Shown in pieces: positions 1 to 8,677 of a stretch of DNA of 62,908 nucleotides. Origin of the DNA: OMG group bacterium. GTDB lineage: Bacteria > Pseudomonadota > Gammaproteobacteria > Pseudomonadales > Azotimanducaceae. Location of the stretch: contig JAAXGW010000027.1 in the NCBI GenBank assembly GCA_012267385.1, positions 1-62,908 on the forward strand, given 5' to 3'. Under the pieces are notes generated by a model. The model was given only the letters and a program-made list of their open reading frames with translations, did not search any database and was not told the origin of the DNA. The translations under genes were made by a program, and so were the position numbers. The first letter of the stretch is position 1. The number at the start of each line of letters is the position of its first letter.

Positions 1-154
1 AAGCATCTAAGCGGGAAGCCTCCCTCAAGATAAGTTCTCACAAATCTTTAAGATTTCTGAAGGGCCCTCGTAGACTACGAGGTTGATAGGCGGGATGTGG
101 AAGCGCTGTGAGGCGTTAAGCTAACCCGTACTAATTGCCCGTGCGACTTGACCA
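1..154 (+). rRNA. 23S ribosomal RNA, 3' end (partial)
   Basis: The window opens inside a large-subunit rRNA gene. The stretch from about 96 to 154 follows the 3' terminus of gammaproteobacterial 23S rRNA, including the GTTAAGCTAACCCGTACTAATTG block that corresponds to the E. coli GTTGAGCTAACCGGTACTAATG terminal helix. The exact mature end is placed near 154 by analogy with E. coli and could be off by several bases. A 5S gene follows about 120 bases later, as in a standard rrn operon. The 16S gene and most of the 23S gene lie outside the window. Confidence 0.93.
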
Positions 155-238
155 TATAACCGGACGCGCGAGTCGTTCCGGTGAAGTGCTAACTACTAAA
201 TTTCACGCTTGACATTGTCGTGATTCTTTGATTTCAAA

Positions 239-264
239 CGTCCGTTCTCAGTTCGCTGAGGACG
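239..264 (+). other. 23S-5S spacer hairpin with UUCG loop
   Basis: CTCAG (247-251) and CTGAG (256-260) pair around a TTCG tetraloop, and CGTC (239-242) with GACG (261-264) extends the stem across a four-base bulge. The hairpin lies just upstream of the 5S gene. By analogy with other rrn spacers it may be part of the processing region for 5S maturation; this role is inferred. Confidence 0.5.
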
Positions 265-272
265 AAACAGTT

Positions 273-391
273 TGTCTGACGATCATAGCGAGGTGGAACC
301 ACCTGAATCCTTTTCGAACTCAGAAGTGAAACGCCTCAGCGCCGATGGTAGTGTGGGGTCTCCCCATGTGAGAGTAGGTCGTTGTCAGGCT
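273..391 (+). rRNA. 5S ribosomal RNA
   Basis: This segment matches the universal 5S core, with the block CGAACTCAGAAGTGAAACG followed by AGCGCCGATGGTAGTGTGGG, both nearly identical to E. coli 5S rRNA. The ends TGTCTGAC and GTCAGGCT pair to form the terminal helix and set the boundaries to within a base or two. It is the last gene of the rrn operon whose 23S end opens the window, and no distal tRNA gene follows it. Confidence 0.95.
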
Positions 392-408
392 CCCCCTTTT
401 TAGGATTA

Positions 409-447
409 CCTCGATCTCCAAAGTGGGAGTTCGAGGTTTTTCTTTTT
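409..447 (+). terminator. rrn operon intrinsic terminator
   Basis: CCTCGATCTCC pairs with GGGAGTTCGAGG with one mismatch, and the stem is followed by a T-rich tract (437-447). It sits directly behind the 5S gene, where an rrn terminator is expected. Confidence 0.8.
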
Positions 448-764
448 TAGGACCTCGTTCTACTTTATTCGTCCTATGCAATAAAGCTAGCGCAAGCCCA
501 TAGTCCAACACCAAACAAGCATAAAATTTTGTCGCTTTTTACTCGGCAAAACTTTTGTGGTCGGACGAAGGAAGGTTTGATATGTTTTTTGTACTAGAGT
601 GTTTTCCTAGGATTGTGTTACAGCGATGCATTGCTGTTTGAGCATTGCAATGATCGAACACATAGGATCGATGATAGATTCATATCAACTTTCTCCACTA
701 AACTTCTTGACCAAATCATGCTAGACTCGATTTTGACAGTCTTAAAGGAGACCCAAACGCGACA
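448..764. other. intergenic region upstream of gdhA
   Basis: No gene is visible in this stretch of about 317 bases. Two direct copies of GCATTGC occur at 628-634 and 642-648, and the second lies inside the perfect 10-base palindrome CATTGCAATG (643-652). These could be regulator half-sites for gdhA, but no regulator is identified. No convincing sigma-70 promoter pair was found. AAAGGAG near 744-750 is the likely ribosome-binding site of gdhA. Confidence 0.4.
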
Positions 765-2117
765 ATGAAAAACTCTCACCAAACACAACTCGAGCAGTTT
801 ATGGCAGAGCTCAGGAGACAGAACCCCCATGAAACTCACTTTCATCAAGCGGTTGAAGAAGTTGTAGAGTCGGTGTTGCCCTGGTACTTACAACACGATG
901 AGTACCGCAAGGCACGCATCCTTGAGCGGGTCACGGAACCCGATCGTATAGTGAGTTTTCGGGTCACTTGGGAGACAGACAGCAGAGAAGTGGTAGTAAA
1001 TCGAGGTTGGCGTGTTCAGTTCAACCACACGCTGGGGCCCTATAAAGGCGGACTACGATTTCATCCTGCCGTAAATCAGAGTGTGTTAAAGTTTCTTGCT
1101 TTTGAACAAATATTCAAAAACAGCCTCACCGGATTACCCATGGGGGGTGCGAAGGGAGGAGCTGACTTCGATCCTAAAGGTAAGAGTGATCGGGAAGTTA
1201 TGCGATTTTGTCAAGCTCTCATGTTGGAACTTCATCGCTACATCGGTGAGGATGTCGATATTCCAGCGGGGGACATCGGAGTCAGTACGCGAGAAATAAG
1301 TTACTTATTTGCCCAGTATATGCGCATGTGTAATCGCTGGGCTGGTGTGATCACCGGCAAGTCACTAGCGTACGGCGGTAGTGCTGTACGAACCGAAGCG
1401 ACAGGCTATGGATGCGTATATTTTTGTGAGAATATGTTGAATCACATCGGAGACTCTTTGAGAGGAAAGAGTATTGCAATTAGTGGCAGTGGAAATGTCG
1501 CCATATACGCGGCAGAAAAAGCACTTCAAATGGGTGCAAGAGTCATCACCTTGAGCGATTCAAGCGGCTTTGTGCTGGTACCAGACGGTTTGAACGAGGA
1601 GCAGCTCAAATACGTTCAAGTTCTCAAAGAGAAACGCAGGGGACGAATATCGGAGTTTGCAAAAACCCATGACGCGGTCGAATTTTTCGAAAATGCCAGG
1701 CCATGGTCAGTACCCTGTGACATCGCCATGCCATGTGCAACGGAAAACGAATTGGACTTGAACGATGCCCAGACTCTACACAAGAACGGAGTTTTTGCAA
1801 TTTGCGAAGGTGCTAATATGCCGTTAACTGCTGATGCGGTACGTTTCTTAGCGGAAAAAGAAATTTTGCACGCTCCGGGAAAGGCGTCTAATGCTGGCGG
1901 CGTTGCTGTAAGCGGGTTGGAACAGAGTCAAAATTCGCTACGAATTAGTTGGAGTAGAGAAGAGGTTGACAAACGATTGCAAGGCATCATGGCCGACATT
2001 CACCAGCAGTGTATTCAATACGGTGCACAGCTTGGTCAAGTGAACTATGTTGCTGGTGCAAATATCGGTGGTTTCAAAAGAGTGGCTGACACCATGTTGG
2101 CATATGGCATTGTTTAG
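765..2117 (+). CDS. gdhA: glutamate dehydrogenase, NADP-type
   Basis: This 450-residue protein has the size and layout of the hexameric NADP-dependent glutamate dehydrogenases (E. coli GdhA is 447 residues), which aminate 2-oxoglutarate to glutamate in the cytoplasm. The N-terminal substrate domain carries GPYKGGLRFHP and the catalytic lysine region LPMGGAKGGADFDP at about residues 120-140. The nucleotide-binding domain carries the glycine-rich ISGSGNVAIYAAEKA at about residue 240. The ATG is preceded by AAAGGAG. It stands alone downstream of the rrn operon and gives the cell an ammonium assimilation route. The assignment is firm; NADP rather than NAD preference is inferred from the overall family. 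Confidence 0.95.
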   Translation: MKNSHQTQLEQFMAELRRQNPHETHFHQAVEEVVESVLPWYLQHDEYRKARILERVTEPDRIVSFRVTWETDSREVVVNRGWRVQFNHTLGPYKGGLRFHPAVNQSVLKFLAFEQIFKNSLTGLPMGGAKGGADFDPKGKSDREVMRFCQALMLELHRYIGEDVDIPAGDIGVSTREISYLFAQYMRMCNRWAGVITGKSLAYGGSAVRTEATGYGCVYFCENMLNHIGDSLRGKSIAISGSGNVAIYAAEKALQMGARVITLSDSSGFVLVPDGLNEEQLKYVQVLKEKRRGRISEFAKTHDAVEFFENARPWSVPCDIAMPCATENELDLNDAQTLHKNGVFAICEGANMPLTADAVRFLAEKEILHAPGKASNAGGVAVSGLEQSQNSLRISWSREEVDKRLQGIMADIHQQCIQYGAQLGQVNYVAGANIGGFKRVADTMLAYGIV

Positions 2118-2336
2118 TCCGTAGGGGACCGACTCTGATACTTATCTGCGATCGACCAGAAATAAGAACACTAACAGGCTGCATCGATTGCATCGCTCGG
2201 TATCTAAACCAACTGTTGGTTCCAACACCATTTTGTAGTCGTTAATAAGTTGTCGTTCAATGATGCTCAAGTTTAAGAAATTTTTTTGTTTGACACTTAA
2301 AATAACAACGCCCAAAAACCGCCGAGGAGAAGATAT

Positions 2337-2648
2337 TTGAACACGCATACCGAACACGAACATGAAGTGTCTGAGAGGGGCGTACAAGAATTCACGAACG
2401 TGCTTGTCATTGGAGGAACTTTACTAGCTCTATTTGCTTTCATAGTCGCACCGGGATTTGACGCCGTATTGACCAAGTCATTTCCCTTAGTTTGGATGAT
2501 TTTCGCGTTTGGAATGAGAAAAGCGTATCCAGTATCTCTCGTTATGAGTGTCGTCGCCATACTGTTTATTGTGATTGCGTCGATTTTTGACACTCTGCCT
2601 GGGTGGTTGGACGGAAATTTTGAGCTTTGGTGGCGTTGGTGGTCGTAA
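2337..2648 (+). CDS. small membrane protein of unknown function (TTG start)
   Basis: This 103-residue ORF begins with TTG nine bases after a good GAGGAG site (2323-2328), which is why I accept it. The product starts with a histidine- and glutamate-rich stretch, MNTHTEHEHEVSERG, followed by a hydrophobic segment (about 22-42), a second hydrophobic segment (about 65-87), and a tryptophan-rich tail ending WWRWWS. I recognise no family. It lies 219 bases after gdhA on the same strand and 148 bases before the TonB-dependent receptor, so it may be transcribed on its own. The only support is coding potential, the ribosome-binding site and the membrane-like composition. Confidence 0.6.
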   Translation: MNTHTEHEHEVSERGVQEFTNVLVIGGTLLALFAFIVAPGFDAVLTKSFPLVWMIFAFGMRKAYPVSLVMSVVAILFIVIASIFDTLPGWLDGNFELWWRWWS

Positions 2649-2796
2649 CCAACGGGAGTTTTTCGATACCACTCACCATCCAAATTTGCGGACACTTAGA
2701 TGTGTCTACAGATCCTTCAAATTGTTCTGAAATTTTTGTGCGTGACACTGTGAATTTGAGTACAATCAACGCTATATTTACCAAGGATAATCAACT

Positions 2797-5766
2797 ATGA
2801 AATACTTTGACGAGTTTTTTCAACGAACAACGGTGCGTATAGGCTCTATATCAAAATGGGCTCTCGTATTTGTTGTGGCTTTTTGTTTGTCTAGCCTGAG
2901 TCTTGCACAAGACGAGGACGCCGAAACGGACGAAGACGAAGAAGAAGACATGCCGACCGTAGTCGCTACGGGGTCGAATGTCGCAGAAACGTTAGGTGAA
3001 ATTGCTGGTCAGATAGTGATTCTCGACGAGGAGGAAATTCGTGCGTCGGGCGAACAGACTTTGGAGAGAGTACTTCGCCAATTACCGCAAAACTTGAATC
3101 CTACTACGGAACGCTTTGGAAGTGATCTCAATAACGTAACAAATTTCGCTGCAAGCTCCACTGTTAACTTAAGAGGGCTCGGTAGCGAGTCGACATTAGT
3201 TCTTGTGGATGGTAAGCGAGTGGGTCACCATGGCATTCTTGGCGGAGTAACTGACGTTTCGTCGATTCCGCTAAATCAGGTAGAGAGAATTGAGATCGTA
3301 CTAGATGGTGCGTCGGCGATTTACGGACCTGACGCTGTTGGTGGTGTGGTCAACATCATCATGAAGAAACAATATGAAGGGATGGAAGTGACCGCAGACT
3401 ACAATTCCCCAACCCAGGCAGGTTATAACGAATCTCGATTCGGCGTGAACTTCTCTGAGCAAATCGGCGCGATGAACATTAGACTTTCGTATCAGAAGTC
3501 TACCCACACCGGTTTGGATGCGTCTGATCGAGAGGATATCACCATCTTTCAGCAGTCTCTGTTCCCAGGACCGTTGTTGGATGTTCGGTTTTGTTGTCTA
3601 TCTGATGGTACAGCGCTTCCTATCGCATGGCGCGTCGACTTGGGTAGTTGGCGAGGTCCCGAAGTTGTCACTGTACCAGTTTATAACGATTTGGCTGACC
3701 ATCACAAAGAAACTGGAGTCGCGTTAACTCATGCCACGTTGCCAGAGGACTTCACTGCGACCACGCACATCAATAATATTCGCACGTGGAGACAGCCGAT
3801 CTGGGGTGCAGAGACCCAAGAAGGTTATACAGTACTACCCGACGTTAACCGAGAAAGCTTTACGTTTGGCGCGTATTGGGAATTGGATGAATATTGGACC
3901 GTCGAAGGGCAGATTCGTCAGGAAACCCGAGATGTGTTAAACAATCGAGGCTATATCGCATTTAACGGAGAAACGCTTGCCGCGAATAATCCTAATAACC
4001 CATTCGATCGAGCCATTCATTTACGTGGTCAGCGTCGAGACTATGCACAGCCCTATACCGAAACGGATGCAGTTCAACTCGATTTCAATATTGAAGTAAG
4101 AGGCAGAATCAACGACAGGATAACGGTCGAAGCAAATTTGGGTCAATCGTCAGATGATTCGACGACATGGCGTCACTTCGAGTTTGACCGAGCGGGGCTC
4201 CGTGCCGGTATGAATTCCGATGGAGAAACTCCACAGACGCAGTTCTTATTCGGTGAAACTCAAGAATCATGCTTAGCGAAGGGTGGTACTTTCGGTTTTG
4301 GTTTGTGCCGAGTGTCGGTGCCGCCGCCGCCAGCAGTAGATCCTTTCGGGGACATTTCAGGGTTCATAGCTGACGAACCGTTGGTCGCGACCGGCCTGAA
4401 TCGTCAATTTCGTCTTGAAGGATTGATTCGTTCGGTACTGTATGAACTACCAGGTGGAACCGTACGAGCAGTTCTTGGTCTTTCACGACAAACGTTGACG
4501 CTGGAGAGTTCATCTGAGTTTCAAATCGGGGCGGTTGATGCTTCTCCCATTAGCGACGTTTCTCAGTTCAACACAGAAGCGGAACGCACGAACTCAGCGA
4601 TTTTCGCAGAAGGAGTGGTGCCATTTATCGGTAGTGCAAACGAACAACAGTGGGCTCAACGTTTGACGATGAGTGTATCGTTGCGTCACGACTCTTACGA
4701 CGATCCTCAGGTTACCTATGTCAATCCTATTGAAGGTAACGTCTCACCTGATGATTTACCTGACCCCGGTGCGGAAAGCTCTTGGGGTATAGGCATGGTA
4801 TGGGTTCCGCACGAGATGGTTGAGGTCAAATACAACTTTCAAACCGCATTTGTCGCACCACAATTAAATCAACTGTTGCGACAATCTGCTATGGGTCCAA
4901 GTCCACCGTTCCGTGGTCTGTTCTTGCAACAACCAGACGGTAACTTGCAGCAAGTGGGGATCACCATCATAGAAGGTGGTAACCCAGATTTGCTCTCAGA
5001 AACAGCTGACACACAGAGTCTCGGTGTTACGGTGATGCCGGATTTCGTTCCCAACTTAATTCTTAACGCTACTTTTAGTGATGTTCAATATTTCAATCGA
5101 ATCAATCGATTGGCGAATTTCATTGTCGACCCGAATAATTTACCAAGCGACGTGACCTACATTCCTGAGACTGATGAATATGTCCAAGAAAGACGTTGGA
5201 TCAATGTGTCCTCGGTGGATCGTAATGGAATCGACTTTTCGGCTCGATGGTCTAAATCCACTGACTTTGGTAATTTTGATGTTCGTGCCCGACATTCGAT
5301 GATAAATTCCTATGACTACGTCATCGATCCAGAAGACCCAATGAACAGCGCACGCATTAGCGTAGTAGGGGAAGCTGAAGGTACGACCGCTGTTGGTGTT
5401 GTTTCTAAAAGTTCCACCAACCTGAATGCCGGTTGGTATTTCTTGGGAGTGGAATTTAATTTTGACTATTCCTCCAGATCAAGTACTAAAACTATTTTTG
5501 GTGGGGTCTCTCGAGAATATACGCCACCGAATTTGGTTGATGTAAGTTTGACGTATCACATAATTCCTGATGGCTTTTTGGAAATGCCTGCGTTCTTGGA
5601 AGGTGGGCGAATCTCAGTCGTCGTCAACAACGCATTTGACGAATACGGAGTTACTGACATTAGGAACGAAGCTGGTGAGAAACTGTTGCCCACAAGCCCC
5701 GACGCGTCACCGCTTTATGGGCGGGTCTTTAACTTTTCAGTGTTCTTTCCATTGGGAAGACGCTAA
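2797..5766 (+). CDS. TonB-dependent outer-membrane receptor
   Basis: This 989-residue protein begins with a basic stretch and a hydrophobic signal segment ending near SLSLAQ, then a very acidic linker (DEDAETDEDEEED). The plug domain follows with typical landmarks: VLRQLPQNLNPTTERFGS, NLRGLGSESTLVLVDGKRV at about residues 125-143, and RIEIVLDGASAIYGPDAVGG at about 165-184. The remainder is a long beta-rich barrel ending GRVFNFSVFFPLGRR. The family imports large or scarce substrates across the outer membrane using TonB energy. The substrate here is unknown. Three secreted thioredoxin-like proteins follow at short spacing and are probably co-transcribed, so the ligand or the receptor itself may be linked to thiol chemistry; that link is inference from position. 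Confidence 0.92.
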   Translation: MKYFDEFFQRTTVRIGSISKWALVFVVAFCLSSLSLAQDEDAETDEDEEEDMPTVVATGSNVAETLGEIAGQIVILDEEEIRASGEQTLERVLRQLPQNLNPTTERFGSDLNNVTNFAASSTVNLRGLGSESTLVLVDGKRVGHHGILGGVTDVSSIPLNQVERIEIVLDGASAIYGPDAVGGVVNIIMKKQYEGMEVTADYNSPTQAGYNESRFGVNFSEQIGAMNIRLSYQKSTHTGLDASDREDITIFQQSLFPGPLLDVRFCCLSDGTALPIAWRVDLGSWRGPEVVTVPVYNDLADHHKETGVALTHATLPEDFTATTHINNIRTWRQPIWGAETQEGYTVLPDVNRESFTFGAYWELDEYWTVEGQIRQETRDVLNNRGYIAFNGETLAANNPNNPFDRAIHLRGQRRDYAQPYTETDAVQLDFNIEVRGRINDRITVEANLGQSSDDSTTWRHFEFDRAGLRAGMNSDGETPQTQFLFGETQESCLAKGGTFGFGLCRVSVPPPPAVDPFGDISGFIADEPLVATGLNRQFRLEGLIRSVLYELPGGTVRAVLGLSRQTLTLESSSEFQIGAVDASPISDVSQFNTEAERTNSAIFAEGVVPFIGSANEQQWAQRLTMSVSLRHDSYDDPQVTYVNPIEGNVSPDDLPDPGAESSWGIGMVWVPHEMVEVKYNFQTAFVAPQLNQLLRQSAMGPSPPFRGLFLQQPDGNLQQVGITIIEGGNPDLLSETADTQSLGVTVMPDFVPNLILNATFSDVQYFNRINRLANFIVDPNNLPSDVTYIPETDEYVQERRWINVSSVDRNGIDFSARWSKSTDFGNFDVRARHSMINSYDYVIDPEDPMNSARISVVGEAEGTTAVGVVSKSSTNLNAGWYFLGVEFNFDYSSRSSTKTIFGGVSREYTPPNLVDVSLTYHIIPDGFLEMPAFLEGGRISVVVNNAFDEYGVTDIRNEAGEKLLPTSPDASPLYGRVFNFSVFFPLGRR

Positions 5767-5809
5767 GACGTTTGGCCACAACGAATGATGCTTTGAGTAG
5801 AAGAGACCA

Positions 5810-7081
5810 ATGAAATCACGAGAACCGTCTGTCTTATTCAGTGGTGTAGTGGTACTCACTTGCACTCTGTCTCTTCTGCTCAATAGCTGTGAAACCTCGA
5901 ATGAAGAAGAGTCATCATCGGTAACGATCTCTGGGGATTTTTCCGAAGCTTATAACAACGGTCGATTTGTCGTTTGGACGCCGAAGCAAAAAGACGACAC
6001 CGAGAGTCAGGGTTCATCGATGATGATGGCAGCGAGTACTTCAAGCGGTGCAGCTTCTTCGATTGAAGATTCGATTGATATCGTTGCTGAAGCTCCGATC
6101 GATACTGATGGTGGGTTTACCTTAACCGCGGAAGTTGCACAACCACACCGCGTTTACTTTTACGTTTTGGATGCAACGACAGAAGAGGGGATGAGACTCG
6201 CGCCGACGAAGGGCCAACAGTTTATTTTGGAACCAGGTGAATTGACGATTACGATGGACCAGAATCGTCAATTCACTGTTGACGGTGGCCACTTCAATGA
6301 TGAAGTGATAAACAGTTGGAAGCAGAGCGACGAGTATGTAACAGCCCAACAAACCCAGCGTCAACTTCGCGCTACTCCTGAGGGAGAAACGGAAGAACAA
6401 TACCGTGCTCGAATCGATGAGCTGTCCGCAATATCAAACGAGTTGCTTGAGCTAGAAGTTGCTGGTTTGTCAACCATAGCAACTTCGCACGAAGAACCAC
6501 AGGTACGCAAACTCGCGCTACAAGTCAGTTGGTTGGTAGGTGACTGGTACTGGGAAGCACTGGTAACACTAGCCGACGACATGCCGAAGGACGAATGGGT
6601 AAAGGCTAAGTCCATTGAGGCAAAAGACCGAATTGCGAAAGAACTGGCACAGGATCAGATCGCAATCGGTACGGAGATAGTAGATTTCACCGCTGAATAC
6701 CTCAATGGTGAATCGGTTACACTCAATGAGCTCCAGCAGGAAAAGAGCTTAGTATTGTTGGAATTCTGGGCTTCTTGGTGTGGGCCGTGTCGAGTGGAAA
6801 TCCCACACATGAAAGAAGCGTACGAGAGATTCAAAGAGAAGGGATTTGAAATCGTGTCGTTTACGATCGATAATTCCAAGGAAGACTGGGAGTTAGCCTC
6901 TGACGAGGAAGAATTGCCTTGGCCAAACCTTGGCATGGGCCAGGAAGCTGACGCCGCGAAAAAATATAGCGTGACTGGGGTACCTGCCAACTATTTGTTT
7001 GACGCCAGCACTGGAAAAATTGTCGCGCTCAATTTACGCGGACACAAACTAGACGAAGTGCTCGAAGACAAGCTACTATAG
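5810..7081 (+). CDS. TlpA-like thioredoxin lipoprotein 1 (WCGPC)
   Basis: The 423-residue product has a lipoprotein signal with the box LLLNSC (Cys27). An N-terminal beta-rich region (about 35-160) resembles the DUF4369-type domain that often precedes TlpA modules, and a helical linker spans about 170-270. The C-terminal redoxin domain (about 280-423) has the active site ASWCGPC at residues 321-327 and the cis-proline segment GVPANYLF. It probably acts as a membrane-anchored periplasmic thiol-disulfide oxidoreductase. It starts 43 bases after the TonB-dependent receptor and is the first of three tandem paralogues. The nearby DsbD-type protein is a plausible reductant source. Redox direction and substrate are unknown. 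Confidence 0.87.
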   Translation: MKSREPSVLFSGVVVLTCTLSLLLNSCETSNEEESSSVTISGDFSEAYNNGRFVVWTPKQKDDTESQGSSMMMAASTSSGAASSIEDSIDIVAEAPIDTDGGFTLTAEVAQPHRVYFYVLDATTEEGMRLAPTKGQQFILEPGELTITMDQNRQFTVDGGHFNDEVINSWKQSDEYVTAQQTQRQLRATPEGETEEQYRARIDELSAISNELLELEVAGLSTIATSHEEPQVRKLALQVSWLVGDWYWEALVTLADDMPKDEWVKAKSIEAKDRIAKELAQDQIAIGTEIVDFTAEYLNGESVTLNELQQEKSLVLLEFWASWCGPCRVEIPHMKEAYERFKEKGFEIVSFTIDNSKEDWELASDEEELPWPNLGMGQEADAAKKYSVTGVPANYLFDASTGKIVALNLRGHKLDEVLEDKLL

Positions 7082-7157
7082 TTCAGCCATTGACTGTAGA
7101 GCTTTACGGGATCAACAGATTACTATAAACCTTGTTGATACGGTTTAAAATGCGTAT

Positions 7158-8513
7158 ATGAAATCCGCGTTTTTGCCAGTGTTGCTCGGCATTGCTACTT
7201 TATCGCTGTTGACCTCTTGCGGGTCGAGTAAGAGTGTCTTGAAAGGCGATCTCACAGAGTTTGATGGAAAGTTCGACGGAGTGACCGTGGAAGTGACCAC
7301 TTATTCGCGTGAATTAGCGGAACAGGTAGCACTTGGATCGGGAGTTGTAGAAGATGGTTCATTAGTGGTGCCTGTTGCTTTCGACGATGAAGTACCACGA
7401 CACGGGTACTTGTACTTTAGCAATCCTGCTGATCCAGATTTCGTAAGTTCCGGTAGGGGGTTGATTGTTGAACGAGGAGCTCAATACACCGTTGAGATAC
7501 TCGACGAGGCTGGAGCACGACTAAGGATATTGTCGGACGGAAAATATGCTCATTTGTTCGTATTACCTTTGGAAGACGAATTGAAAGAGCTCGAGCTCTC
7601 AGGCGAATTACAACGTCTCTTTCAGCAGTCTTCAGAGAACGGAGGAGATCGTTTTTTCCCACCCGACGAGGATGATTCATCAGAAGGTACTATACGCGAA
7701 CCCTCAGTACACGCTCAGGTATTGGATTGGGAGAGCATGAACTGTGCTGATTACGCTGGAGAATTTGAGCACTTTTGGGACCGAAGAATGAATTTGGCGC
7801 TCCGTCGAGAAGAATCGGAAGCAGTCATTGAGGTGCGCAAACAGCTAGATGAACTATACGAGCGGTTGTATAACCAACGGCTTCGTACAAAGCTGGATTC
7901 ATCCTCTGATCCAATCGAACGGTTGCTTATCGTTGAACGTTTTTTTTCTTTAGAGGATGATGAACGTATACAGATCCTTGAAGAATTATCAACCGAACTT
8001 CCCGCCCATGTCGTTGAAGACCGGGTCGAACCACCTTTAACTTTTTTACATGAGCAACGAGAAAGTCGACTAGCAAACGAAGCCTTGAAACTTGGTACAG
8101 TCCTTCCTACTATCGATGTGAAGCTAATGGATCAGAGTATAGTGCCTTTGAGTTCGATCCTAGAAGGAAAGCAAATCGTTGTACTCGACTTGTGGGACAA
8201 TTACTGTCGTCCATGTATACAGGGATTTGAACGATATCGTTCTTTCTATTCCGATTATGCCGATCTAGGCTTCGAGGTTGTGAGTCTATCATTTGAGCAA
8301 AACAGTGAGGATTGGGAGGAAAAAAGTGAAGAACTTGACCTTCCTTGGATAAACGCATTAGCGCCGGGCGGATTTCAGGGTGATATTTCGAAAAAGTTTG
8401 GTATTGGATTTCCCAGAACAAACTTCGTGTTGGACTCAGAGGGGTGTATCTTGAAACGTAATTTGACTCCCGACGAGTTGCGAGACTTTCTCGGAGCGCG
8501 TCTAGACTCTTAG
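7158..8513 (+). CDS. TlpA-like thioredoxin lipoprotein 2 (altered YCRPC active site)
   Basis: This 451-residue paralogue of the preceding gene carries the lipobox LLTSC (Cys21). It has an N-terminal beta-rich domain, a linker with an extra cysteine (MNCADY, Cys196), and a C-terminal redoxin domain. The active site reads NYCRPC (Cys350 and Cys353), so the usual Trp-Cys-Gly-Pro-Cys is changed at two positions, which should shift its redox potential. The cis-proline segment is GFPRTNFVLD. A second extra cysteine (EGC, Cys430) lies near the C-terminus. Both extra cysteines have counterparts in the third paralogue but not in the first. It lies 76 bases after the first thioredoxin gene. Function is inferred from the fold; the substrate is not known. 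Confidence 0.82.
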   Translation: MKSAFLPVLLGIATLSLLTSCGSSKSVLKGDLTEFDGKFDGVTVEVTTYSRELAEQVALGSGVVEDGSLVVPVAFDDEVPRHGYLYFSNPADPDFVSSGRGLIVERGAQYTVEILDEAGARLRILSDGKYAHLFVLPLEDELKELELSGELQRLFQQSSENGGDRFFPPDEDDSSEGTIREPSVHAQVLDWESMNCADYAGEFEHFWDRRMNLALRREESEAVIEVRKQLDELYERLYNQRLRTKLDSSSDPIERLLIVERFFSLEDDERIQILEELSTELPAHVVEDRVEPPLTFLHEQRESRLANEALKLGTVLPTIDVKLMDQSIVPLSSILEGKQIVVLDLWDNYCRPCIQGFERYRSFYSDYADLGFEVVSLSFEQNSEDWEEKSEELDLPWINALAPGGFQGDISKKFGIGFPRTNFVLDSEGCILKRNLTPDELRDFLGARLDS

Positions 8514-8677
8514 GTTAAAACTAGTACGCTTCGTAAGGCGACGCGATCCGATGTCTCTTGATGATCGAGCGTGGAAACTCGAAGCCATGGAAGTCAACTA
8601 ATAATCCCCCAAAACAGAACTATAATCTCATTCCCTTGACGATTTTGAGTCAAATATTCTTAAAGGAGAAAATTTCT

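Noticed and set aside
2141-2336. TTGACA at 2290 as promoter of the small membrane gene
   Set aside because: No acceptable -10 element lies 16 to 18 bases downstream.
8558-8677. Longer N-terminus for the third thioredoxin
   Set aside because: The 40 extra residues do not form a signal peptide, while the ATG at 8678 has a strong ribosome-binding site and begins one.
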